From assembly GCF_000003815.2 (NCBI RefSeq), contig NC_049982.1:30523530-30581658 (forward strand): DNA of 58,129 bases, in the 5' to 3' direction. This DNA comes from Branchiostoma floridae (taxonomy: Eukaryota; Chordata; Leptocardii; Amphioxiformes; Branchiostomatidae). Position 1 is the first letter of the stretch; each line of letters starts with the position of its first letter. This document shows, one piece after another, positions 22,961 to 34,300 of this stretch. The notes beneath the pieces are model-generated. The model was not told the DNA's origin, ran no database searches, and saw nothing but the letters and a program-made list of their open reading frames with translations. The position numbers were made by a program, and so were the translations under genes.

Positions 22961-25063
22961 CTGAAAAACAAGATGGCGGAACTTTGTTATCGTCGAGAGA
23001 CATTGTGCTCAAAATGTGGCATGTGACGTATTTGCGCCAATAAAGTCAATGAGGATCTTTTAGCCCTTACTAAACTTGGTCAGTGTAAGGTATAAATGCG
23101 TTAAGATGGGTATAGCCTTTGATAACGTTACTACATAATCAATATCATAGCAATTGGTTTATGTCAGTACAAGCGGGTATTTTCTTCTAACACCGGGAAC
23201 TCCAAACTACGAAGGCCGACAACAGCAACTTTCGTCTTCTACACAAACCACTTCAACGCTTACGCAGACCATTTCTTCGCCTGTCTGCATGAGAATTTCA
23301 TCAGCTGGTGCTAAAATAGCATGCATCGGCGGCGACTGTTTTCGCTGTGGGCTTTCGTACAAGAGTACATAATACTGACCATTTCCCGCACGGTCTCCAC
23401 CTGTGAGGCGATACTAGCTGTAGAGTCGGTCTCTCCGGATTCGCCTTCATCCCCCATGTCCTCAAACACAGGCTCCAGAACACAGTTCCACACTTTCAGC
23501 GCCAGGTCTGTTTCCGAGATTTCTGCACCAATCTGTGGAAGCAACAAACCCAACTATTGTCGCAGTTAGGACAACCGATTGTATAGTATTTTCGAAGGTA
23601 ATTCAGTCAACTATTCATAGTATCGCTGCGAAAAATGACACAGAGCACATTTTGATTACTCTTCAACACTAAGCCACAGTGATTTGAAATTTAGTAAGTG
23701 ATACATGTTAAAGGCTTCATACAATATCATTGTGCCCCGAAATTAGAGTTGTGCACCTGATTTCTGAGTTAGAGCTAGACAGAGCTAGAACTTATTGATC
23801 AACCCCTGTGATTCCTTCCATAATACATTAACTCCAGGTTTAAAGCTATCTAATGAGGATACTCTTACCGTACTTGGTAAGGCATTGAGTTCCTCTATAC
23901 GGTAGTCCTAGGAAGAGAACTATTTCGAGCGGACTGTTACAGTATTTTACCTGTTCAACGGACGGCGTAGCGTTAAAGAATCCGCGCTCCCGTCGACACA
24001 GCGGGTTCCCGATCCCATGCAAGAAACCGCTTGGGCACTCTTCCTCTGCACACTGTAATAAATAAGAAACTGTAACACCCTATCACCAGTCTCCCCCGTG
24101 ACTGTACGCTGTGAGTTCTCGGTACTAAAAGCGTCTACTCCAACTTATGCAACCTAGGCAGCCCGGTGATTCTTTTGCCTGCTTAAAAAAATCAAGTCCT
24201 ACTATCAAAGAGGGTCTGAGGCAAGATTTTCTCTGGAGTGTGTATAGTATAGCTATGTCACCGAAAATCTTATTCTGTGGAAACATTCTAAAGTCAAGAC
24301 TACCCTCCCTTAGCCCTATGCTACGTACTCAAGCATAGCTTCTTGGGTTGCCGCTTCTTATTGTTCTGGTTGACCTTCTTTGTGTTGAGTTCAGTCGATA
24401 CTATAGCAGCAAGTGGGATAGTGTTACTGATTCGTTGTTGTTACATAATAAAGCGTGAATGGCTGCACACGTGTATATAGTGCAGTTCCTCAGATTTACA
24501 GAAGGAATGTTTTTCGTAGAAGGGAGGAAGAGTCCGAGAAGAAAGAAATGATATGCGTTCCGTCAATGGCAAGGGTTGCTTATGATTGTTAAAACAAAAA
24601 GCTCCTTGGTTAAAAAGAGTTCGTAAAAACTCGAAGAAACAGTGCGCCATTGCTCTCTGATTTTCTACCTAGTTATATACATCCAAACGTTTGAAAAGTA
24701 AGTTTAAATTCTAAACTTATATTCTGTACAATATGGTGACAATCGTGTGTGATCATACAAAATATTTCCAATTTTAGCCTACTTTTCTCCTAAAATTCAT
24801 TACTTTTGATAAATACTTAAGCATATTTGCAGATTAGATTGTCAGACATTTTAGACGACTAAAGGTGAAGTTCGAAGCACTATATCTACGTTACTCACAT
24901 AGTTCTCCTTTGCACGGTCCAACGTGTCATCCGCAGTATCCTTCAGGACCAACGAAGCCGCCCGAAGATGACGCAACCGGTGCCGGAAACGCCCGAGCTC
25001 GGACGACGAAGCTGCGACGACAAGAAGAACGACGCAGACCAAATATGTTCGGAGGAGGGCCAT
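22817..25063 (-). CDS. Secreted four-helix cytokine-like protein B (187 aa), whole gene
   Basis: Four coding exons (25063-24899, 24052-23951, 23532-23380, 22960-22817) join through phase-0 introns into 187 residues. Residues 1-20 (MALLRTYLVCVVLLVVAASS) form a signal peptide. The mature part begins with a basic helix (GRFRHRLRHLRAASLVLKDT), then a cysteine-rich loop, a helix around WNCVLEPV, an acidic linker and a last helix around TPCSLVLLQAFKRQ. Cysteines lie at about 56, 61, 74, 106 and 155, all five shared with gene A. One N-glycosylation sequon (NAT, ~82) is shared in exact position. It is a tandem paralogue of gene A in the same orientation, with promoter and first exon arranged alike. 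I infer a helical cytokine or hormone from exon plan and pattern; no database comparison was possible. Confidence 0.7.
23380..23532 (-). CDS. Gene B coding exon 3: helix B and acidic linker
   Basis: 51 codons from acceptor cttccacag to GAAATG/gtcagt, phase 0. It contains LALKVWNCVLEPVFEDMG, which is 16 of 27 identical with gene A over the first half. The second half (rich in E, S and T) differs, and ends in a possible helix, QVETVREM. Confidence 0.8.
23951..24052 (-). CDS. Gene B coding exon 2: cysteine-rich loop
   Basis: 34 codons, the same length as in gene A, from acceptor tattacag to GAACAG/gtaaaa, phase 0. It carries CAEEECPSGFLHGIGNPLCR and the sequon NAT. All three cysteines align with gene A without gaps. 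Confidence 0.8.
24899..25063 (-). CDS. Gene B coding exon 1: signal peptide and helix A
   Basis: ATG at 25063-25061, 55 codons, donor after GAGAACTAT (gtgagt). An acceptor (ttttctgtag) lies three bases before the ATG, so translation starts at the beginning of the second transcribed exon. The helix-A segment ends DRAKENY, matching NSAKDNH of gene A. Confidence 0.75.
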
Positions 25064-25483
25064 ATTCTACAGAAAACATAAGCGCAGTTTTGTTCCTTAT
25101 TATTTACATAGATTTTTTTAGAGCGAGCTTTTTTTGTTTCAAGTCTTACTCTTTTCTTGCTTAAACTTTCAATCTAATGAAAAATAACTATGCCTTGTTT
25201 TCTTGTCGAAATGCAAAACGATATTACAACTTCAAAATGAACAGTTGTAAAATTCAGTCAAGCACTTAAACTCAACTTGACGTAGACTAATATAACCATT
25301 GTAACATCTTTACATTAATTTAAAAACAATTCATGCAGCATCAGAAATCCCCGAGATATTCACAATTCAGATATCCAGGTCTCAAACACCCTTTTTATGT
25401 GGCGTTCTTATAGTACCCAACGGAATTAGTAGAGGCAATGTTTTATCTTTATACTAGGCATCAATTGTTAGCACTTCACTTAC

Positions 25484-25540
25484 CCGTTGGTTTTTGTTGA
25501 ACCGGACCGACGTATACGTAGAAGACAGTCAAAGATAGTC
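25484..25540 (-). other. Gene B non-coding first exon (predicted)
   Basis: About 57 nt between the expected cap site and the donor aacgg/gtaagt (GT at 25483-25482). The intron would run to the acceptor at 25068-25067 (417 nt; the equivalent in gene A is 450 nt). No upstream ATG is present. Confidence 0.5.
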
Positions 25541-25565
25541 TGACTCTTCAGATGGCTAGATGCCG

Positions 25566-25573
25566 TTTTTATA
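25566..25573 (-). promoter_or_regulatory. Gene B TATA box
   Basis: TATAAAAA on the minus strand, about 83 nt before the donor of the predicted first exon, as in gene A. TATA promoters are typical of inducible, tissue-restricted genes; that reading is inference. Confidence 0.6.
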
Positions 25574-26910
25574 CAATTTCATACAAAAGATTTAGTCATG
25601 ATATCTAAAAAAGATAGTGGGTAATGGTATTGAGTAATGGGCTTCAATAACATTTTAACGAAACTACGGGAAAATGACAAAAAGAACAAAAAGGAGTGTT
25701 TTGTCATACAGATTGCCTAGTAAAATAACATTGAGATTTTCCTTGTCTGGTGCATTCATATCTTGGGTGTGGTCGCTGGGACTTCCAGAAGAAGCATCTT
25801 ACGTAATCAAGTTGGAATTTTTATGACCTGAAATACTTCAAAAGCCTGTTTTTTCAAATGCATTTTTCCTTCCTACAAAGAACAAGAATGATCATCCATA
25901 CGGTCATTTTTGTCATTAAATAGTAAAAGGCTTTTTTAACCGTCTGGTCACTCAATTATACCACTGAAATTCACTGTCACACTGCAAAGCAACTCCATGA
26001 ATCACCTCAGGGAAAAGAGACCAGTAGTAGAGAATAAAATACTTTTTGTCATTTACTACAGTACCCAATAGGTCGCGAGCTTACCGACTTCACAAAATGC
26101 AGTAATCTCATCCAATGATATGTTGTTGCACGCCTCTTCCTCGAAAAGTGCACCGACTTCCCCTTAATAAATCCTGCACGTGCGTGTCACGCCCATATCC
26201 ATGTACGTGTCCATTTCATATCAGTTTTCTCAACGATGTTGATACAGTCGCTGCACTATATTGAAGTTCAGAAAACGGATGCACTATGATACTGGAGATA
26301 GTATGACAGATCAGTTGATTGTGCTTCCGTTAAAATCGTAATGACGTCGACGTCATTTTGAATGATTGTGGGGATTTCCCCAACCACCAACCTTGCGTGG
26401 TCACTCACTGGACACGTGAGTGGACAATGGTCACCGCCCTTCCGTCAAGAACACCGCCCTTCCGTCCAGCAATCAGTCTCATTATATGATACTTGGGATT
26501 ATCTTTACGAGTAATGATTTATTAATACTCAGAACCGGAGGTATGACCACGATATGGAAAAGGCCTTTTCAGCTACCGTTACTACAATACTTGTGGACGA
26601 CCATTTGACGTTTTACTTGGCTCTCGTATTGTTCCTTATCTGAGACTTTGAGACTTTATCAAACGCTAATTTTCGTTTCCCCGTAATGAAATACATTGTA
26701 GTCATTATGTAGTGTATATTCCAAGTCCCCGAAAAAGTTCTCATTGTCACCGTTTATATCTAATTGTAATTATTTGTCTAGGAGATTTGATACGTTGGAA
26801 ATGTTTTAAATATCATTTCGGCTTTCTGAATATTTCATTATACATTAATGATATTTCTAATAGTCTTCTGAGTACTGGGGAATTCTACCATCATTCACCA
26901 TTTTACCATT
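25574..26910. other. Upstream flank of gene B
   Basis: No exon is supported. The stretch contains the CRE-like palindrome and kB-like site (listed next) and a direct repeat of accgcccttccgtc (26432, 26453). Repeat DNA begins at 26911, so any promoter-proximal control of gene B probably lies within this 1.3 kb. Confidence 0.4.
26341..26381. promoter_or_regulatory. CRE-like palindrome next to a kB-like site, ~0.8 kb upstream of gene B
   Basis: atgacgtcgacgtcat (26341-26356) is a perfect 16-bp palindrome of two tgacgtc half-sites, as bound by bZIP factors of the CREB/ATF type. Fourteen bases on, ggggatttcccc (26370-26381) fits the NF-kB consensus GGGRNWYYCC. Together they resemble an inducible enhancer. 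Function is inferred; single kB matches arise by chance at this scale. Confidence 0.4.
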
Positions 26911-27780
26911 TTTATATTTCAGCCATACCATAGGTATGGTGAAATATATTGTATTCGTAATGTTTCTTTCTTTCTTGCTTTCTTTCTTTCTTTCTCCTGT
27001 CAAATCTTCAGAACACGGTAACTTCCAATGTTCCTCAACCGAATGACTTGAAATTTGGCACAAGGGTAGAGTGGGCCAATACCCTCGGACGTTTTTTTCA
27101 TTTTTTCCATATCTGTCTCTTAAATGATTTTATTAAGGTTTTTTGGTCATCTTAAGACCAAAACTGTATATTTGGGCCCCCTGTACCCTGGTATTATAAC
27201 CGAATGAGCTGAAATTTGGTACAGATGTGCCTTGATAAGTCCCCCATATAGATTCAATATCAGTTTTGGTGTACAGTATAACGAAATACTAATTTTTGCG
27301 ATTTTTTGGTCATTTTTTTACCAAAAAAGGACACTTTTGGCTCCTGTACCTTGGTTTTAGAACCGGATGACCTGAAATTTAGTATAGGAGTGCCCTAGAC
27401 ATATGCGCACATGGATTCAATAACACTTGAGGCATACGGTACAATAAAATGCTCAATTTTGCGATTATTTGGCCATTTTATGACCAAAAAGTACACTTTT
27501 GGCTATTGTGCTCTGGTTTTAAAACCAAATGACCTAAATTTTGGTAAAAGGGTACACTAGATATTTATTCAAATGACACATGTATAATTTTTGTCATAGA
27601 CTACGTCAAAATGATATATTTGGGGATTTTTTTGTCATTTTCCAATAGCCAGAGGGGTCAATGACCTTAAGGTCGTTGACCCCCAGCTGCAGATTGGACC
27701 TACTGGCATATATGTCTATTTAATCTAATTAGATAGGTAACCAATCACTTAGCCTGAATCTATATCCTAAAGAGGGGGGG
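26911..27780. repeat. Dispersed repeat X, copy 2
   Basis: The first ~380 bp match 8191-8570 nearly base for base, apart from a longer tttc tract. The later units (starting near 27178, 27340 and 27500) are more diverged than in copy 1. A tail with gccaatcagcgagc near 27791 matches the tail box of copy 1. This establishes the element as a dispersed family rather than a local array. Confidence 0.85.
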
Positions 27781-27789
27781 GGGGGTGGC

Positions 27790-28510
27790 AGCCAATCAGC
27801 GAGCCCGGTGTTATCTGGAAGAGTCCATTCTTACACGGAGGGGTTCGTTTTTTTTTTTAAATTCATCATTGGACTGGTGAAGTCTTTCAGTGGATGCATT
27901 TTTGGACAGGTCTATTTTGCAATTTTACAGAATGTGTGCTGGAAGAGTCTATTCTCGCACGGAGGGGGGATTTTTCAAAATTCATATTTTGGACTTTGGT
28001 GACTTCTAGTTTGTCAAAGTCTTTCAGTAGGGTTATTTTTGTACTGGTCTAATTTGCAATTTTACATGGGTGTTCTGGAAGAGTCCATTCTTGCATAGAG
28101 GGGGCTTTTTTTTTAAATCCATTTTTTGGACTTCAGTGATTATGTCAAAGTCCTATTTTAGCGGATGTATTTTTGGACTGCTCTACTTTACATGGAAGAG
28201 TCCATTTTTTTGCACACGGAAGGGGGATTTTTTCAAATTCAGTTTTGAACGGGTGATGATTCAAAATTCAAATTCAGTTTTGAACGGGTGATGATTCAAA
28301 ATTCAATTTTAGTGGAAGTGTTTTTAGACTGGTCTATTATACCTTTTTATGCACTGGGACCTTTTTTGCTAAATTCAATTTTGGATTTGGTTTCTTATTC
28401 AAAAGGCCAAGGTTTCAGTGGGAGTATTTCTGGACTGGTCTATTGTGCAAATTCACATAGGGTGCACTGGAGTCCATTCTTGAACGGGGGAATTTTGTAA
28501 GACTCATTTT
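27790..28510. repeat. Degenerate tandem repeat, unit ~130 bp
   Basis: About five imperfect units contain variants of ggaagagtccattcttgcac, a G-run followed by a T-run, caaagtctttcagtgg and ttggactggtctatttt. Unit starts lie near 27818, 27940, 28075 and 28195, with a rearranged part to 28500. A 32-bp piece (gttttgaacgggtgatgatt) is duplicated at 28242 and 28280. No coding frame. Confidence 0.75.
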
Positions 28511-31074
28511 TGGGTTAAACCGTCATTAGTAAAAGTGATTCTTCAAATGGGTGATTTTGAAATAGCCTATTGTTGCATGGGGAGGGAGATGGCTGAAATA
28601 TGCTGTATTTGCTCTCAAGCAAATGTCGGCCTTTCTAGTTTTACAAACATATCATGAATAGGTCGTTGGGCTGGGAAGGAATGAGTTATAAGGTAAAACT
28701 GAATAGTAACCAAAAAAGAGCACACAATAATTGTGATTTCAAATGATTTTATTCATGACCTTAAACAAAGCATGCAAATTAATGGTAGAGTCAAACATAA
28801 TTCTGAAAAACTGTATGATGAGATACTCAGAACTAGGAAAACATTCCATCGTTATACGGGATATGCACACAAACTTCAAGGTCAAAAGCTCCTTTGAAAT
28901 TAAACAATCGTCTTTTCATGCTGAAAGGCTAAGGTGGAAGGCAATCTATGGGGGGGGTGACAACAAAGTGAAGCAACTAAATTTGTTACGGTGTAAGAAA
29001 ATAGAAAATACATAGTCGTGTCCCTGAAATTAAATGGGGGGGGGGCATAATATACTTTTGCTGGCATTTCGTTTTGTACTGGGTCGCTTGTGGGAAGTGT
29101 ACACAAAAAAAAATGCCCAGGGAGTCTGCTATGGAGGCTAGCAAAGCGGCACGAGCTGAGCCTGTCAGTTTCGATTGGCTACAGGATAAATTCGTTGATG
29201 AGCCGCCTATTCCTCTGTATATGGTGTCCATATACATCTCGGATCGGGTCTTCATTGTTTATTTGAAATTTCTACATCAGCTGTTCAAAGTTTGTTTTGA
29301 GTTTCACAATTAAGATGTCATATATCATGTACCTTGCAGAGCTGGAGCTAGACCAAAACAACCGGTTGGGGTAGCCAGGGTTTTGCTTGAGTCGGTTGCG
29401 ATCAGGGTAACGGTTGACACAACATTTTGTTCCAAGGATTTACTTAGCGAATCGGTTTGCACAGAAGAGTGAGTTTTGCTGCATATTTGAAAGGAATTTT
29501 CGACTGAGATTGTCCCTGAACTCTTAACACAGAAATTATGTTAGATTGTAAAGCTTCTAATTATTGAACATGGTTTTTCAACGTTAACAGTACAATTGTT
29601 AAAGATTAGATTCAAACAAAAAAGGCAATAGCCACCACTATGCCAATGTAGGACATCTGATTCGTCACTCTATTAAATTTGACATAAAAGACAGTTAAAC
29701 GTTTACAAAAGTTAGATATCCAGGTAAACAATTGATATTCGAATACAATTCAATCTTTACAACTGGATAAAAAACGGAGACTTACTTCCAGACATATCAG
29801 GCAGTTAACAGCTAGCCTACAAAACCACGAATCATGCAACAACAATCTAAAGTCAGATTAACAATTCTCAAGCAATTACAAAGGCACCCGTCAACTATGT
29901 TAGTCACAACACACAACACTGAAAAAAGTATGATTCCATATCATCAACATCATCATCAACATTTCCATCATCCTAAGTATCACCATCATAAAAATCATCA
30001 ACATGTTCCATTAACACGTTTCTGTGTCCATACTCTTGACATTTGTTTTGTCTTAAAAACATCATTTTAGATTAGTTTTCATCATATATATATAAACATA
30101 TCCTTTATAATACTACGGTTATAATTGGATAATGGAGTCTGCAGGGTAGTGATTTTTTTTTACTTTTGAGCGTGAAGCCAACGTAGCCACGTAGGATATC
30201 CTGTGGGTACCGGGCTATTTTGGAGCATGGCTGGGCCCCTGAAATTTTCAATCGCGGTTAGAATCAACCCGGGGACCCGGCTCAAGTAGACTCCGTCTCA
30301 CAATCTCAAAAAACACCGAGAGGTGCCCCCGTCGTATCCTGTACTCCACCGGGACAAATTCGTGGTTTCAGAGCCCGGCCGGGGCTACCCAATACATGCA
30401 CCGGTGTAAATGTGACCGTAGCATTAGAACAATCTATGTTATAGAGAGTTCTTGATTAAATAGAGGTACAAACCAACCAACAAAGGATCAAATAGACATT
30501 ACGTACAATGTTCTTGACATATGGTATCCGCCACTATTTGGGATTACTTTTGATAAGTAAATTTCATACATTCATCACCTAAGATTTTTTTCAGCAATGA
30601 CCGGTTATTCTACTTGATCATCTTCAAGAAAAGATCCATTTTGTACAGTTAAGGCATTGACGGATGTGAAAGTTTTCTAGACGATCAAATGACAATTTCT
30701 CTTTGAAAATTCTCTTTGTGGCTTGTAGATAGAAACATTACATTTCAACAGAAAACCGTAGTAGCTAATAAGTGGTAATCGTTAAGAGGTAAAGTATTGT
30801 AAAGTATTTCCTATTATGCTATGACTGAACGATAGCACACTATCGTGGAATGCCCTTACTTTTTAATGTATGAATATGCACAAGTATATTTTTAGGCAAA
30901 TTATACCTGTGTGCACTGACCGGGTTCACAAGTTGCCTTTATAATCCGTCGGTGCAACAAATACTTATGCATGAAGGATCAATTAAAAAAAAACAACATC
31001 CGTTTCAACTTAGGGCACGTCTGAAGTTAGGGCATCCCCCGTTACATTCAATACGTCAGATAGCTGTTTCCCCT
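28511..31074. other. Intergenic DNA at the 3' side of the PARP14-like gene
   Basis: No supported exon. A repeat fragment (28588-28643) matches 11468-11525. A cagggagtctgctatggagg box (29118) recurs in variant form at 36511. A cat-rich run lies at 29940-30002. The last ~200 bp would be 3' UTR of the PARP gene; an ATTAAA on its strand lies at 30867-30862, about 210 nt past the stop, and may be its poly(A) signal. Confidence 0.4.
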
Positions 31075-31367
31075 TTACATTCTAAATTGGATCAAGTACT
31101 CAGGGTAGGCTTGGTCGTCGTAGAAGATCACAAAGACTTGCGGATTCGCGGGGTTGTTACACACACTGTCAAAGGTGTGTTGGGGGTTGTTGGGATCCTT
31201 GGTGGGTGGTACAATGAACCCTTGTTTACCGACACAGTGGTCCCCAGTAAGCACGCGTGCGGCATAGATGTGCTTATCTCCCGTGTTGGGATCGGGGCGG
31301 GAGTACTGGTTTCCCGCAGCAGTCGACGACGGAACAGCAAAGTACACACCATTTCCAAGGACTGCTC
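31075..31367 (-). CDS. PARP14-like: PARP14-like exon 17: C-terminal half of the ART domain
   Basis: Starts after acceptor gtttacag (phase 1). It holds the triad tyrosine in GNGVYFAV, the [11 protein letters not shown] strand, the loop [12 protein letters not shown], and the end [21 protein letters not shown]. The residue equivalent to the PARP1 catalytic glutamate is Val (in QVFVIF), as expected for a mono-transferase rather than a polymerase. Confidence 0.95.
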
Positions 31368-34300
31368 CTGTAAACGAGACCAAAAAAAGTAAAGGTTCAG
31401 AGACTCGAAAGTTTTTATGCTGTTTGGACAGTGTGTCTAGGGTACGGTATTGGATAGCGGAGCCCATATCTCTCATTTCATCGTCTTTTTCGTCCCAACC
31501 GAAGTCAGCCAGGAACGCTAGGAACCAAACCAGTAGAACCTCTAGATCTCGTGTGTGCGCTAGCCTAAATAAGGAAAGATGCAAGTCTGCTGCCGGCGTC
31601 GGGTAAGTACTGTAAGTATCTTATACCCAGATCATTTGCCGCTTCAGACGGCAATGAAAGATCTTTTCAGCCGTCCGGCGTTCAACATAAAACTGACAGG
31701 ACAGCGCGGACGCTCACGGTGTATCTGAGGCCGTTTCTGACGGCATATGGCAGGTTCAGACAAATTTTGTGCGGACGTATATGGACGCTCTTAGACGGCG
31801 TCGGAACAATTTCAGACGCTTTCATTTTCACAGAGATAGACATTTGGCCATTCAACATCATGATAAAACTTACACAATAGATGCACGGCAACAGCTCTTA
31901 CCAACGTTTTGGCCACTGAAACTTCTGTTGAAACCTTTGGCGTTGATTTTTGAGAAAGAGCCATCTTGATCATGAGTACCGTGGTAGAGGATGCGTTCCA
32001 CAGGCTCTGTGCTGTTGGAGTTGTCAAACTCCATTTGGTCCTTCCTCACCTGGTACTGACGCCACAGTCGAGGATTCTGTATGCGCTGGATCTGTGAGAA
32101 ACATTATTACATTACAGTATTAATCATAATCTTGCACGAGACTTTTTCAACATGTAAAGGTAGTGTAGCCCCATATGTAGATTTGTTGCGTAGTGTGGCA
32201 TAACTGAGCGTTCGACTCGGAATCTAGAGGTCCCGAATTCGATACCCACCGTACCCTCCGACGTTGTGCTTTGGGAAAGACACTTTACACTGACTTCCTC
32301 ACTTTATTTCGGTCGGGGAGGTAAAAGAAAAGACTACCTTTACCATTATCTGCTGTATGCACTGTTAATATAAGTTACTAACTTGAGTGCAGTGCCACAT
32401 TGTCCTCGTCTGTCCAAAAGCAAAATAGAAAAAAAAGCCTATGATCCACTGCTCACTGAGTCACGTGTTATAACGGCAGCAGTGGATTGCTCATTCCTCG
32501 ACAAAGAATGGTGCTGTCCAGTCGAAAATTTGGGTGTGTCCAATTTTTGTGTTGGATTTTACAGTTCAACTAGTTCAAGAAAAAAAAATTGTCAATGTCG
32601 TAGAGGCAGTGAACTGTTATCCACTATGTCTAGGGAGGTGGAGCCCAATCCTCTATTTTCATTGCATTGTACCTCCCCAAGCGATTAGAGGTGCCCATAA
32701 TTACACCTAATTAAAGTGAAGAAAGTCGTAAAAAGTGCCTCTTACATTGTCAAGGATATGGTCTTGCCATGGTTTCGAAAACAACATTGTTACCTTCAAA
32801 ACTTGTGCCCCCGAAGCCGAACTTGGAAGTGTGCTCTTGAATGGGTCATGCACCTTCTTGTACTCCTCTGAGGTTGGCTGTAGGTCCACAACCTTCACTG
32901 TCTCTCCTTCCGTCATCTGTTCCCAGTGGTCTGGAAGTTTCAGTGCATCTATTAAACAAAAAGAATATGTTTAGTGTTGTCACAGTGACGATAGCTTTGA
33001 CAAGGTCAAAATGGCAAAGACGGTATTTGTCGGATTATAAGATTGCGATCAAGGTGGAAAGTCAACAAAGAACAAAATTCTTTGTACACAACAAATGCTT
33101 TATCCGAAGGTGATCGTCTTTCACCTTCCTCAAAACAATTCTGACTGGTTCACATTGTATGACTGCATATATCTGGGACCGCATGGGTAGGCAGCGACAC
33201 CTATGGTGCAGTAGAATGTGAACCGGTGAGAATTGCCGTGAGGAAAGTGGCAGACGGTCACCGAAATTTCGAGGAAATAAAGCCATTCGTTTTGAAATAT
33301 TAAGCTAGTTATTTAATCTATTGGATAGTTACATGACAAGACATATAATAAACATGAACAATAAACAGTCCAATTGCCAGCTGGATATCGTGATGCTCTC
33401 ACGTCAAGTAAAATGGCTGGGCTTTAATCAACTTAAAATTATGTATGGTCCGTTACAAGGTAAATCGTACCTGCTGTCTTAAGTTCGTGCCTGACGATCT
33501 TGATAGCATATTTAGAGGATAAGTCTCCAACAACGTTTTCTGTTAAAGCTTTAAGGTCGATCTCCAGAAGATCCTCCTCAGTCTCAACAAAAACCTGTCT
33601 CTTTCCCTCGCTGAATGCATTTTCTATCTGCATATTGATAGTCGGCTCGTACGGTTGCCTGTCCTCTTTGCCGTCAATGATTTCCACGTAATACCACTGG
33701 ACTTCCTTGGCGATGCGCTCAGCCATCTCTTTGGTATGCTCCCCTTTGAGTACTTCCTTGAGCACTTCATCCACGGCCTTCCGGGCCTGAAACACATCCC
33801 TTGTCAGGCCTTGTAGACGGATTCTGCTGAGTCGTCTACCTTTCTCTATGTCGATCTGGACGTCGAAACGAGACTCGAGATCTTTGATCCTTCGCTGTTG
33901 ATCTTCGGAGAGTTTTTCGATGCTTTCCGAGTCGTCCACGATGTCTTCTGTGGATTGTTCTCTCATGGTTTTGTCGATCATCTCTTCTGCCTCTTTGATG
34001 GCTCCTCTGTTGCCGGCGTAGATGGTCAGTATGATGACATCGTCTTGTGTGTCCGGACTCTCTGTGTCTTCTTCACTCTTTCCTCCGCCGAAGTATCCGC
34101 CAAGTGCCGATTTTAAGTATTTGACTCCTCTCCCTGTGTGCAAAGGATTGCAATTTCAAGGTACTGTTTTGATTTCAAAAGTTACGAAAACGCAACGTCT
34201 ATTGTAACATCATACCTTGAGATAATCTTAGTTCTGTGCTACCCATATTTTTGTTGTTTAATCTATTGAAAATGTCGCTAATTGGGGGATAGTCAAAGAC

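Noticed and set aside
33439-34143. The 234-codon frame as a stand-alone gene
   Set aside because: It is exon 14 of the PARP14-like gene: both ends have splice sites, and the first codons lie in the intron.
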